64,000 nt of DNA from Cryomorpha ignava. Lineage in GTDB: Bacteria; Bacteroidota; Bacteroidia; Flavobacteriales_D; Cryomorphaceae. Positions 35,359 through 43,779 of this stretch are shown piece after piece. Every line of letters starts with the position of its first letter. The stretch's first letter is position 1. The stretch is from the NCBI RefSeq assembly GCF_010686655.1, contig NZ_JAAGVY010000015.1, forward strand, positions 21,809 to 85,808, read 5' to 3'. Under the pieces are notes generated by a model that made no database searches, was not told the DNA's origin, and saw only the letters and a program-made list of their open reading frames with translations. The position numbers and the translations under genes are program-made.

Positions 35359-37251
35359 TTATTTAATTAGTTCAATGCTTCGACGTATAAATTTACTCAT
35401 CGCTTCTCCTTTCAGCATGTTTTGCGAAAGCATGGCCAAGTCAACAACCTGCGAAACAAGTTCCTTTTTGCGGGTGTCGTCTTTTTCATTTACTATTTCG
35501 CCAATCAATGCATGATTAGAGTTAACCACAAGATTATACATTTCGGGCATAGCACCAAACATATTTCCACCACCGGCAGCTTGCTGTTCTTTCATACGGC
35601 GCATAAATTCGCTTTGGGTAATAATCATCGGCTGGTCGTTTTCGCTCATGCTCTCAAATTGAACAGTAAACTTTTCCTTTTCGATGGCTTCTGTAATAAC
35701 AGGCTCCAGGGCTTTCTGTTCATCTTCGGTAAGCTTTGAAGGAAGGTTCTCTTCTTTCTCAATTAGCTTATCAATCGTGTCGGCATCAACGCGGGCAAAT
35801 GAAATATTCTCGCCGTTTTGCTCAATCTTACTTATTACATGACTGGTAAGCGGCGAATCCATAATGATTACATCGTAATCTCGATTTTTGGCCGTTTCTA
35901 TAAAGCTGTACTGCTCTTTCGCGTCATTTGCGTAAAGCAATACTGTTTTCCCCTCTTTATCTGTTTGATTGGCTTTTATTTTCTCAAGATATTCTTCTTG
36001 GGTATAATATTTACCATCAATAGATTTCACCAGATAAAACTTAGCCGCTTTCTCATAAAACTTCGCATCTGTAAGCATTCCAAATTCAACGAAAATCTTC
36101 ACGTCATCCCATTTTTTCTCAAAATCGGCACGGTCGGTTTTAAACATGCTCGCCAGTTTGTCAGCTACCTTTTTGGTAATGTGCGAAGATATTTTCTTCA
36201 CATTCGCATCTTCCTGAAGGTATGAACGAGAAACGTTAAGTGGAATGTCCGGTGAATCAATTACTCCGTGCAGCATCGTTAAAAACTCCGGTACAATATT
36301 CTCTACATTATCGGTAATAAAAACCTGATTGCTGTAAAGGCTGATTTTGTTTTTCTGCATTTCAAAGTTGTTCTTCAACTTAGGGAAATACAAGATACCG
36401 GTAAGATTAAACGGAAAATCTACGTTGAGGTGAATGTGAAACATTGGCTCCTCAAAAGTCATTGGGTACAACTCGCGGTAAAAGCTTTTGTAGTCCGCAT
36501 CGGTCAGATCGGCAGGTGCTTTTGTCCAAGCAGGATCTGTAATATTGATAATGTTGTCTTCAACAATTTTTTCCTCTTTTCCACCTTCTACAACTTTTCC
36601 TTCTGCATCTTTCTCTTTTTCAGTCCTTTCGTTTGTTCCAAACTTAATTGGTACAGGTAAGAATTTGCAGTATTTATTTAAAATACCTTGCAGACGGCTT
36701 TCTTCCAAAAATTCAAGTGAGTCGTCAGCAATGTGAAGCACTACGTCTGTTCCCTTGGTTTTTTTGGTGGTTTCTTCCATGGTATAATTCGGGCTCCCAT
36801 CGCAAGTCCATTTTACAGGAGTAGAATTGGGGCGTTGTGATTTACTAATAATCTCAACTTCTTTGGCAACCATGAATGCCGAGTAGAAACCAAGTCCGAA
36901 ATGTCCGATAATAGCATTTTTCTTGTCCGAATCTTTGTATTTCTCTACAAATTCTTCAGCGCCCGAAAAGGCAATTTGGTTAATGTATTTTTCAACTTCT
37001 TCGCCAGTCATTCCTATTCCATTGTCGCGGATAGTGATGGTTTTTTTGGCCTTATCAAGAATCACATCCACCTTCAGGTTTTCGGTGTTTCCTTTAAGCT
37101 CGCTAAGCGAAACAAGCGTTTTGAGTTTTTGGGTGGCGTCTACCGCGTTTGATACCAACTCTCTAAGGAAAATCTCGTGATCTGAATAGAGAAATTTCTT
37201 GATTATTGGAAAAATATTTTCTGTTTGTACGTTGATACTTCCTTGTTGCAT
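35359..37251 (-). CDS. htpG: Molecular chaperone HtpG (Hsp90)
   Basis: A 630-residue Hsp90 chaperone. The N-terminal ATPase has the GHKL motifs ELVSNAVDA, RDNGIGMT and GHFGLGFYSAFMV. The middle domain includes NVSRSYLQED, and the C-terminal dimerisation domain is present, without the eukaryotic MEEVD end. The length is normal. Upstream on the minus strand, TTGTCA and TGACAA lie as an inverted repeat about 25 bases apart among several GTCA motifs (37285-37320), which may be a stress-control site. Confidence 0.97.
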   Translation of the reverse strand: MQQGSINVQTENIFPIIKKFLYSDHEIFLRELVSNAVDATQKLKTLVSLSELKGNTENLKVDVILDKAKKTITIRDNGIGMTGEEVEKYINQIAFSGAEEFVEKYKDSDKKNAIIGHFGLGFYSAFMVAKEVEIISKSQRPNSTPVKWTCDGSPNYTMEETTKKTKGTDVVLHIADDSLEFLEESRLQGILNKYCKFLPVPIKFGTNERTEKEKDAEGKVVEGGKEEKIVEDNIINITDPAWTKAPADLTDADYKSFYRELYPMTFEEPMFHIHLNVDFPFNLTGILYFPKLKNNFEMQKNKISLYSNQVFITDNVENIVPEFLTMLHGVIDSPDIPLNVSRSYLQEDANVKKISSHITKKVADKLASMFKTDRADFEKKWDDVKIFVEFGMLTDAKFYEKAAKFYLVKSIDGKYYTQEEYLEKIKANQTDKEGKTVLLYANDAKEQYSFIETAKNRDYDVIIMDSPLTSHVISKIEQNGENISFARVDADTIDKLIEKEENLPSKLTEDEQKALEPVITEAIEKEKFTVQFESMSENDQPMIITQSEFMRRMKEQQAAGGGNMFGAMPEMYNLVVNSNHALIGEIVNEKDDTRKKELVSQVVDLAMLSQNMLKGEAMSKFIRRSIELIK

Positions 37252-37746
37252 TTTATTTAAGTTTTAGATGGTTTGGTATTGTCAATCCCTGTGCCAGTTG
37301 ACTATTTCTGACAAATTGACGGGTTTTTTCTTGTTTTTAGTTCTTTGTTCTTGGTTTTTGGATGAGAACTCGGAAAATATTGATTCAAGTAAAAAAATAC
37401 TTAGAATACACGAATAAAATTGAAGTCGGATAAAAGTCTAATATATCACATTGATTGCTGGTAAAATAAATGTCTTACTGACCATTATTTTCCAATAAAT
37501 TCTTTTGCCCCATTGCTCATTGTCAACTAAGCGACCTTATGCAGCGGAGTAAGCAATTGCCAATTAGTCTCCACCAAATGCTCACTTTGCGTTCTTTGCC
37601 CTCCTTGACATCTTGGCGGGTAAGGGAAATCCACTCCAATTCTCGCTTGCAGCCTGAAGTTTAAAGCTTGAGGCTGCCTACCCAATTCTCCCTTGCAGCT
37701 TTAAGCCTGGTGCTTGCAGCTAATAAAAAATCCTTTCCTTTGATTT
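37252..37746. other. Non-coding gap between htpG and the WD40 gene
   Basis: About 500 bases. It has the htpG upstream region at its left end and, at 37347-37366, a 20-base sequence (GTTCTTGGTTTTTGGATGAG) that recurs exactly at 43726-43745. At 37640-37725 are two related hairpin-like units, CAATTCTCGCTTGCAGCCT... and CAATTCTCCCTTGCAGCTT.... The first has a seven-pair stem GCAGCCT/AGGCTGC (37649-37677). No gene is evident. Confidence 0.55.
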
Positions 37747-38628
37747 ATGGAACTCAAAGCAACACTAAAAGGTCATATTTCCGGAATTTACAAATTGCTC
37801 GTGGAAGACGATTTATTATTTTCTGCTTCTGGCGATGGAATGCTGGCAGCCTGGGATTTAAAAACCTTTGAATCGGCACCATTTTCAGTAAAAGTTGGCT
37901 TGCCTATTTACGCTGCTGCTATTCAAAATGATAAAATGTTGATAGGGCAGGGGCACGGCGGAATACACGTTATTGACCGAGAGTCAAAAAAGGAAATCAG
38001 ACATCTGAAATTTCACGAAAAAGGGGTGTTTGATATCTGCTACAATCCCGTTCAAAACCATTTTTATAGCACCGGTGGTGGAGGTTCGCTTGCTGTTTTT
38101 GATGGCGATGATTTTACGCTACAAATCCAAATACCCTTGTCAGACGGCAAGTTGCGCAGACTTTTACTTACAGAAGATAATAAGCATCTCATCGTTACTG
38201 CGAGTGATGGCAATGTACATGTGCTTGATACCGCGTATTTCAATCAATTACAAACTGTACATGCCCATGATGGGGGCACGTATTCACTTGCGTGGATGGA
38301 AGGAGGAAAACAACTGGTAACAGGTGGACGTGATGCACATTTGCGCTTTTGGAATTTTGAAAATAATGAGCTGAAACAAACAAGCAATATTCCGGCACAT
38401 AACTACGCCATTTACGATATTCTTCCGCTTGCGCAAGGCTTGTTCGCCTCGGCAAGCAGAGATAGAAATGTAAAAATTTGGGACATGAACGATTTGGAAA
38501 ATCCCGAAAGGCTCAAATCAGATAGAACTACCACCCACGGCAATTCCGTAAATGCACTTTGCAAAACAGATGATTTCTTGATCACTGCCGGCGATGACCG
38601 ACTTATTCGAATCTGGAAAAGAGATTAA
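37747..38628 (+). CDS. WD40-repeat protein
   Basis: A 293-residue soluble beta-propeller with about seven WD40-type repeats of some 40 residues. Recognisable blades end in GMLAAWDLKTFE, GNVHVLDT, AHLRFWNFEN, RNVKIWDMND and RLIRIWKRD. There is no signal peptide and no fused catalytic domain, so it probably serves as a protein-interaction platform. It is a single gene. Its stop codon directly abuts a repeat element. Confidence 0.9.
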   Translation: MELKATLKGHISGIYKLLVEDDLLFSASGDGMLAAWDLKTFESAPFSVKVGLPIYAAAIQNDKMLIGQGHGGIHVIDRESKKEIRHLKFHEKGVFDICYNPVQNHFYSTGGGGSLAVFDGDDFTLQIQIPLSDGKLRRLLLTEDNKHLIVTASDGNVHVLDTAYFNQLQTVHAHDGGTYSLAWMEGGKQLVTGGRDAHLRFWNFENNELKQTSNIPAHNYAIYDILPLAQGLFASASRDRNVKIWDMNDLENPERLKSDRTTTHGNSVNALCKTDDFLITAGDDRLIRIWKRD

Positions 38629-38880
38629 CTCGTGTCTGTCTATAAAGTCCACTATCAAGCCATTTCGGATAACAGTCCTTTCGACTTCGCATTTCGACAG
38701 GCTCAATAACCACTCAAGGTATCGCATCCCGCCCCAGCGGGACTCCTTGATTACGCCCTTCGGTTGTGATCGCTTCGCTAAGTGTTCAATTCTACGCGCA
38801 GCCTTGCAACCGGAGGGCGCCCGTATGGGCTATCGAACATTCTGACCCAGCCACTTGAGTGTATTGACAGACACTAACTA
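38626..38880 (+). repeat. MITE-like element with terminal inverted repeats (copy B)
   Basis: About 250 bases. The left end TAACTCGTGTCTGTC mirrors the right end TTGACAGACACTAACTA. The interior shares the CCCGCCCCAGCGGG hairpin and CTCCTTGATTACGCCC block with copy A but carries extra sequence. The left end overlaps the stop codon of the WD40 gene. Confidence 0.7.
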
Positions 38881-39028
38881 GTGTCTGTCCATAAAGTCCA
38901 CTATCGGCGTTGCACTTGAATTGAAAACAGTTATTGACAAATGTCAACTCCTTGATTTTCAATTCTGCATGCGCCTTGCTATTGAACTTTATGATCCAGC
39001 CACTTGACTCTATTGACAAACACTAACT
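38873..39028 (+). repeat. MITE-like element with terminal inverted repeats (copy C)
   Basis: A shorter copy of about 150 bases directly abutting copy B. The ends are ACTAGTGTCTGTCC and TTGACAAACACTAACTA. It carries the GAAAACAGT block, the palindrome TTGACAAATGTCAA and GCGCCTTGCTATTGAAC. The right end supplies the stop codon of the DUF1015 gene. Confidence 0.7.
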
Positions 39029-40261
39029 AAGCTTCATTATCGTAAGTCCACTTCTCAATTTTGGTTCCACGTAAGTGCTTTTAGGTGGCATTATTTCATT
39101 GGCATCGCTTACGGCAAATAGTTGCGCCGTACTGGTGCTGTGCAACGTAAAAAGGGCCGTTGTCAATCCTTGATCAATCGATTTTTCGTACTTGTCAATC
39201 GATTCCTTTCCGGGAATGAATTGAATCCGGCGATCGGTTTTTTGATCGTGAATATCAAAGAGAGGCTCCAAAATTGTGTTGGTTAAAATCATAGGATCTA
39301 AGTGTTCCACGACTTTTTCAGATACCATTTTATCTTTCAGCTTTAGCGAATACCAACCCTTAGAAATGCGCATTCCAAATTCGTGATTTGCTTTCGGGAA
39401 ATAGGTTCGTGACTTTTTTGTAATTTTAAAATGAGATTCCAAATCCTTTAATAATTGCTTTTCGTCAATGGGTTCATCGAGCCTTATAACACGATGAAAC
39501 GGCCTGATATTCAATTCTTTTTCTGGTAAAATAAGCGCTAGGGCGTAGTTAGAAATATCCGTTGGTTTCCAGCCTTTTCTTTTCATCCGTTTTTCGCCCA
39601 GCAGTGCCGAGCTTGCCATGCGGTGGTGCCCATCGGCAATATACAAGCATTCCAGTTTTGCAAATTCCTTTTGCACGGCCGCTATATCTTCTTTATTGTC
39701 AATAAGCCATAGCTGATGCTGAATACGGTCGGTAGTCGTAAAGTCGTATTCGGGCCTGGCACTCATGCTTTTCGCGATAAGCGGGTCAATGTGGGTACCC
39801 TTATCTGTATAAGTTAATAGAACCGGCTCGGCATTAAAATCGCAGATATCCAGATATTTGGTGAAAACTCCCACCCGCGAGGTGAGCGTTTGCTCGTGGA
39901 TTTTAATGTGCCCCTCGGTATATTCCTTAACCGCTACACCACAAATAATTCCCGTAAATGAGTGTGTAGGCGTTATTTGACGGTAAACGTAAAACGCATC
40001 TTTTTCGTCTTGAGCCAGAATCTTATCATCGCAAAACTCTTCAAAGCGTTGTTTTATCTTGTTGAAGCGCGTATCAGAATTGGGTCGAGACTTTCTGCTT
40101 TTGCCAAATTCGGGATTAATAATGTGGACAAACGAAAAGGGATTCTCAAGCAGTTTCCTGTTCAAATGCCGGGGTTGATAAGTTACATAACTCCGTGTAG
40201 CAACCAGATGCACCTTGTCGCGCGTGGGTCGTACAGCTCTGAATGGAATAATCTCTGCCAT
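39023..40261 (-). CDS. DUF1015 family protein
   Basis: A 412-residue protein of the DUF1015 family, widespread in bacteria. The N-terminus MAEIIPFRAVRPTRDKV is typical, as are YVYRQ, DGHHRMASS (about residue 215-225) and GLTTALFTLH. A ParB/sulfiredoxin-like fold has been suggested for the family; the reaction is not known. The frame continues upstream to 40312, but the ATG at 40261 gives the family start. The last codons overlap the terminal repeat of an adjacent element. Confidence 0.88.
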   Translation of the reverse strand: MAEIIPFRAVRPTRDKVHLVATRSYVTYQPRHLNRKLLENPFSFVHIINPEFGKSRKSRPNSDTRFNKIKQRFEEFCDDKILAQDEKDAFYVYRQITPTHSFTGIICGVAVKEYTEGHIKIHEQTLTSRVGVFTKYLDICDFNAEPVLLTYTDKGTHIDPLIAKSMSARPEYDFTTTDRIQHQLWLIDNKEDIAAVQKEFAKLECLYIADGHHRMASSALLGEKRMKRKGWKPTDISNYALALILPEKELNIRPFHRVIRLDEPIDEKQLLKDLESHFKITKKSRTYFPKANHEFGMRISKGWYSLKLKDKMVSEKVVEHLDPMILTNTILEPLFDIHDQKTDRRIQFIPGKESIDKYEKSIDQGLTTALFTLHSTSTAQLFAVSDANEIMPPKSTYVEPKLRSGLTIMKLS

Positions 40262-40386
40262 GAATGCTTTATTGATGAGCCGCGAAATTAAGGCAATATC
40301 GGCAGTTTGCAATTTTGTGCTGAATCATTTTGATGAAAAGATCACTGACAAGTTGTAACCACGTGATTCATCGCGGGGCTACGACT

Positions 40387-40473
40387 AGTTATTCGACCGT
40401 AAAGGTTTTGAAGAATATCAAACCTTCCGATTTTATCGAAAAGAATTAGACAAGCAGTATCAGATATTATTAA
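40387..40473 (-). pseudogene. Remnant of a PIN-like (DUF3368-type) toxin
   Basis: On the minus strand, overlapping the end of the UPF0175 gene in another frame, about 29 codons read LIISDTACLILFDKIGRF and on to LQNLYGRIT. This matches the N-terminal strand-helix of PIN/DUF3368 toxins (IISDTSCLI..., with the first catalytic Asp). The match stops abruptly, and the next bases (CGTAGCCCCGCGATGAATCACG) belong to the CGCGATAAATCGCG repeat family. No start codon is in frame and the rest of the domain is missing. Confidence 0.6.
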
Positions 40474-40702
40474 GGTCTGCACTTTTCAAATCATTGTCCA
40501 CATCCTCAGCTAAATAGTTAAAAACAGAAACTCCGTATGAACTCAGTATTTCTATAAAATCTCTCTTTTCGTATCCAGCCAGTTGTGCTGCTTGTCCCAA
40601 AGAAAGCTTACCCATTTCGAAAAGTTGAGCCGCCATCGCTATTACAGCTTCAGATTCACTTATGTTATAATCTTCGGGTAACTCTATGACGACCTTTTTC
40701 AT
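40460..40702 (-). CDS. UPF0175 family protein (antitoxin-like)
   Basis: An 80-residue protein with the UPF0175 pattern MKKVVIELPEDYN, then MAAQLFEMGKLSLGQAAQLAGYEKRDFIEILSSYGV split over the helical half. It includes the typical A-A-x-L-A-G helix-turn-helix. UPF0175 proteins usually act as antitoxins of PIN-like toxins encoded just downstream. Here only a truncated toxin remains, so this is an orphan antitoxin. The frame is open to 40747, but the ATG at 40702 fits the family. Confidence 0.8.
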   Translation of the reverse strand: MKKVVIELPEDYNISESEAVIAMAAQLFEMGKLSLGQAAQLAGYEKRDFIEILSSYGVSVFNYLAEDVDNDLKSADLNNI

Positions 40703-40809
40703 AAGTACAAGATACGTAATATTGCTGATAGAGATTACAGCAACCAATCAAAACTAATTGATTTGAATAATTGAGGTTCGTTGAAAAATTTGAAATTATG
40801 TTCGAAGAT

Positions 40810-40844
40810 AAAAAAAGCCGCTCTGAAATTTTCAGAGCGGCTTT
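40810..40844 (-). terminator. Rho-independent terminator after rpsA
   Basis: A 14-pair stem, AAAGCCGCTCTGAA with TTCAGAGCGGCTTT, around a three-base loop. On the minus strand it is followed by a T-run of seven. It lies 25 bases past the rpsA stop. Confidence 0.9.
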
Positions 40845-40869
40845 ACTATTTTAAAGAATCAAACTGCGA

Positions 40870-43350
40870 TTACTTTTTCTTGTTATCGCTTTCGTCTTCA
40901 CTGTCGTCTGCGCTATCAACTTTGCTTTCGCTTTCGTCCTCGCTTTCGGCTTTGCCTTCGCTTTCAACTTTTTTGCTTTCGGTTTTAGCGCTTTCGGCTT
41001 TGCCTTTGCTTTCAGTTTTAGCTTTGCTTTCGGTTTCGGTTTCTGTTTCGGTTTCGGCTTTGCTCTTGGTTTCACCTTTACTTTCGGTTTTGCCTTTGCT
41101 TTCGCTTTCGCCTTTTTCCATTTCTTCTTTCAGTCCGGCAAGTACATTCAAGTCACCAAGAGTCGTTTTCTCTTGCTTGCTGTTGATGTCTTTCAAAGCT
41201 TTTGAAGACTGCTTTGATTGCGTTTTGCGATCACTGCTTTCCTTCGCTTTAGTATGTTTCGGATCTTCTTCAAAAGTACGGGTATGAGAAACCATTATTC
41301 TACGGCTGTTCTTGTTAAACTCAAGTACAATAAAGTCGAGTTTATCTTCAATTGCAGCATTAGAACCATCTTCTTTACGCAAGTGTTTTACCGGCGCTAC
41401 TGCTTCTACACCGTAAGGCATAGCGATTATTGCAGTATTGTTTTCAATGGCAGTAACTGTTCCTTCGTGTTTAGAACCTTCTGTAAAGATGGTTTCAAAT
41501 ACATCCCATGGATTCTCTTCAAGCTGCTTGTGTCCAAGGCTCAATCTGCGGTTTTCTTCATCTACTTCAAGTACCACAACTTCCATTTCATCACCGATGT
41601 TACAGAATTCTGATGGGTGCTTAATTTTCTTAGACCAGCTAAGATCAGAGATGTGTACCAATCCGTCAACACCCTCTTCAAGCTCTACAAACACACCAAA
41701 GTTGGTGAAGTTACGTACAGTTGATTTGTGCTTGCTACCTACCGGATATTTACCAGCGATATCGGCCCATGGATCTGGCATCAATTGCTTGATACCAAGA
41801 GACATTTTGCGGTCTTCACGGTCAAGTGTAAGTACTACAGTTTCTACCTCGTCGCCTACGTTCAAGAAATCTTGAGCGCTGCGCAAGTGCTGCGACCATG
41901 ACATTTCGCTTACGTGTACAAGACCTTCCACTCCGGGAGCAATCTCTATAAACGCACCGTAATCTGCCATTACCACAACTTTACCTTTTATCTTGCTACC
42001 CACCTGAACTTCTTCAGGTAGCGTATCCCAAGGATGCTCGCTAAGCTGCTTCAAGCCAAGAGCAATACGCTTCTTGTCGTCGTCGAAATCCAGGATTACA
42101 ACATTCAGCTTTTGATCCAGCTCCACCACTTCTTCCGGGTGGTTTATGCGGCCCCAGCTAAGGTCGGTAATGTGTATAAGTCCGTCAACACCACCAAGAT
42201 CGATGAATACACCGTATGATGTAATGTTTTTAACCGTACCTTCAAGTACCTGTCCTTTTTCAAGACCACTAATAATTTGTTTTTTCTGCTCTTCAAGTTC
42301 CGCTTCAATAAGCGCTTTGTGCGAAACAACAACGTTTTTAAACTCATGGTTGATTTTCACAACCTTAAATTCCATCTTTTTACCCACGTACATATCGTAA
42401 TCGCGGATAGGTTTTACATCAATTTGCGATCCCGGAAGGAAAGCCTCAATGCCAAATACATCAGCAATAAGTCCACCTTTCGTTCTACATTTTATGTTAC
42501 CAGTTATGATTTCGTTGTGCTCAAGGGCGCTGTTTACTTTGCGCCATGCCTCGTGCATACGCGCAGTTTTGTGCGAAATATTGAGCTGCCCATCTTTGTC
42601 TTCAAGGTTTTCTACGTAGATATCTACGATGTCACCTATTTTAAGATCGGGATTGTATCTAAATTCAGTTGCACCAACACTACCTTCAGATTTGTAGTTG
42701 ATATTTACAACTATTTCTTTTTTAGTAATGTCAACTACAGAACCTTTAACCACTTCGCCTTGCTGTACAGCATTCAGCGTGTCGTCGTATAGTTCGTCTA
42801 GCTTTAAGCGCTCTTCCTTATTGTAAATGTCTTCGCCATCCGCATATGCATCCCAGTCAAAGTTTTCTGCGTCAAAATCTGGCTGATCACCATAAAGGTC
42901 TAACTCTTCATCGTCCTCATCGTCCTCATCGTCATCAGTGTCAGTTGCTTTCTTTCTTGCTCTTGGCGCATCTGCCTCGTTAGCGTCTTTGCTGTCTTTT
43001 TTATCTGTTGCATCTGCTTTTTGAGCATCCGCTTCGTCAGATTCTTTGCTGTCTTTTTTATCAGCATCATCAGCTTTGCCTTCAGCTACTTTTTGCGCAG
43101 CAATCGACGTGTCAGCTTTTGGGTGTTCTTTAATTTCTTCGGCTAATTCTTCAACCTTTTCCTCTTCAGATTCTACCTTTTTAGCTTCTGCTTCATCAGT
43201 TTTAGCTTCTTCAGCTTTCACTTCATCGGCTTTCGCTTCTTTGGTTTCTTCTTGTTTTGGAGTTTCTGCTTTTGTCTCTTCGGTTGAAGTTTCAGCAGTG
43301 TTTTTTGATTCTTCGATTTCTTCCGAAACCTTGTTTTCTTCGTTTGCCAT
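40870..43350 (-). CDS. rpsA: 30S ribosomal protein S1 with long low-complexity ends
   Basis: An 826-residue S1. The core has six S1/OB repeats (about residues 200-690), for example GTVKNITSYGVFIDLGGVDG and STVRNFTNFGVFVELEEGVDG. The first ~190 residues are extremely acidic and repetitive (EEAKTDEAEAKKVESEEEK; DDEDDEDDEEL). The last ~110 are a Ser-Lys-Glu-Thr repeat (TESKGETKSKAETETETETE). A more typical Bacteroidota S1 is roughly 600 residues, so both extensions are unusual. S1 matters here because Bacteroidota initiate translation largely without Shine-Dalgarno pairing. A promoter and a strong terminator frame the gene. Confidence 0.96.
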   Translation of the reverse strand: MANEENKVSEEIEESKNTAETSTEETKAETPKQEETKEAKADEVKAEEAKTDEAEAKKVESEEEKVEELAEEIKEHPKADTSIAAQKVAEGKADDADKKDSKESDEADAQKADATDKKDSKDANEADAPRARKKATDTDDDEDDEDDEELDLYGDQPDFDAENFDWDAYADGEDIYNKEERLKLDELYDDTLNAVQQGEVVKGSVVDITKKEIVVNINYKSEGSVGATEFRYNPDLKIGDIVDIYVENLEDKDGQLNISHKTARMHEAWRKVNSALEHNEIITGNIKCRTKGGLIADVFGIEAFLPGSQIDVKPIRDYDMYVGKKMEFKVVKINHEFKNVVVSHKALIEAELEEQKKQIISGLEKGQVLEGTVKNITSYGVFIDLGGVDGLIHITDLSWGRINHPEEVVELDQKLNVVILDFDDDKKRIALGLKQLSEHPWDTLPEEVQVGSKIKGKVVVMADYGAFIEIAPGVEGLVHVSEMSWSQHLRSAQDFLNVGDEVETVVLTLDREDRKMSLGIKQLMPDPWADIAGKYPVGSKHKSTVRNFTNFGVFVELEEGVDGLVHISDLSWSKKIKHPSEFCNIGDEMEVVVLEVDEENRRLSLGHKQLEENPWDVFETIFTEGSKHEGTVTAIENNTAIIAMPYGVEAVAPVKHLRKEDGSNAAIEDKLDFIVLEFNKNSRRIMVSHTRTFEEDPKHTKAKESSDRKTQSKQSSKALKDINSKQEKTTLGDLNVLAGLKEEMEKGESESKGKTESKGETKSKAETETETETESKAKTESKGKAESAKTESKKVESEGKAESEDESESKVDSADDSEDESDNKKK

Positions 43351-43444
43351 TAAATGGGCTAAAATTTGTATCTCATCTTCGCTGTGGCAAGTTGAGAGCG
43401 GTTTATATATAAATAAGAGGCCACGGCTCCGTTTTTTCGGACGG

Positions 43445-43452
43445 CAAAGGTA
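43445..43452 (-). promoter_or_regulatory. -7 promoter element TACCTTTG of rpsA
   Basis: An exact TAnnTTTG match on the minus strand, 95 bases before the rpsA ATG. A TTTC -33-like element lies about 16 bases upstream. The transcribed leader can fold a TCCG-A6-CGGA hairpin. Confidence 0.6.
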
Positions 43453-43539
43453 GTGATTCTATATGAAATTTCCATGCGTTATAGTCAGAAAATTGTCAGT
43501 GGAACTCAAAAAAGAATTATTTGCATTTAAGTATTTGAT

Positions 43540-43745
43540 TTTAGGATTGTTGGGCGCATCCCTACGGGTCGGGCTTTCCGCTATATCTTTTTGGTTTTTG
43601 ATCAGTGTCTGCATCGGCTGGTCAGGAGCTTCCTCCGGTCGCTCTGCCAGCGGGCAGCCACAATGCCCAAAAACCAAAAAGGATGACGCTGCTATCCCTT
43701 GCGCGGGGGTAGTTTTTGGTTCTTGGTTCTTGGTTTTTGGATGAG
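43540..43745. repeat. Compound inverted repeat of a common Bacteroidota intergenic type
   Basis: The motif GGGCGCATCCCTACGGGTCGGGCTTTCCGC is split here over 43553-43582. It is followed by two perfect 14-base arms, CTTTTTGGTTTTTG (43587-43600) and CAAAAACCAAAAAG (43668-43681), and then GGATGACGCTGCTATCCC. This layout (ACGGGTCGGGCTTTCCGC ... inverted arms ... GGATGACGCTGCTATCCC) resembles dispersed repeats known to me from Flavobacteriia. The 93-residue open frame that runs through it is not a gene. Confidence 0.65.
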
Positions 43746-43779
43746 TGCTACGTAGAGAACTCCATGTCAAAGTCAACTG

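Noticed and set aside
40781..41287. 168-codon Ser/Leu-rich open frame opposite rpsA
   Set aside because: Antisense shadow of the Ser-Lys-Glu repeat tail of S1; composition is fully explained by that tail.
43463..43744. 93-codon open frame on the plus strand beside rpsA
   Set aside because: It runs through a compound inverted repeat and its sequence is the repeat itself.
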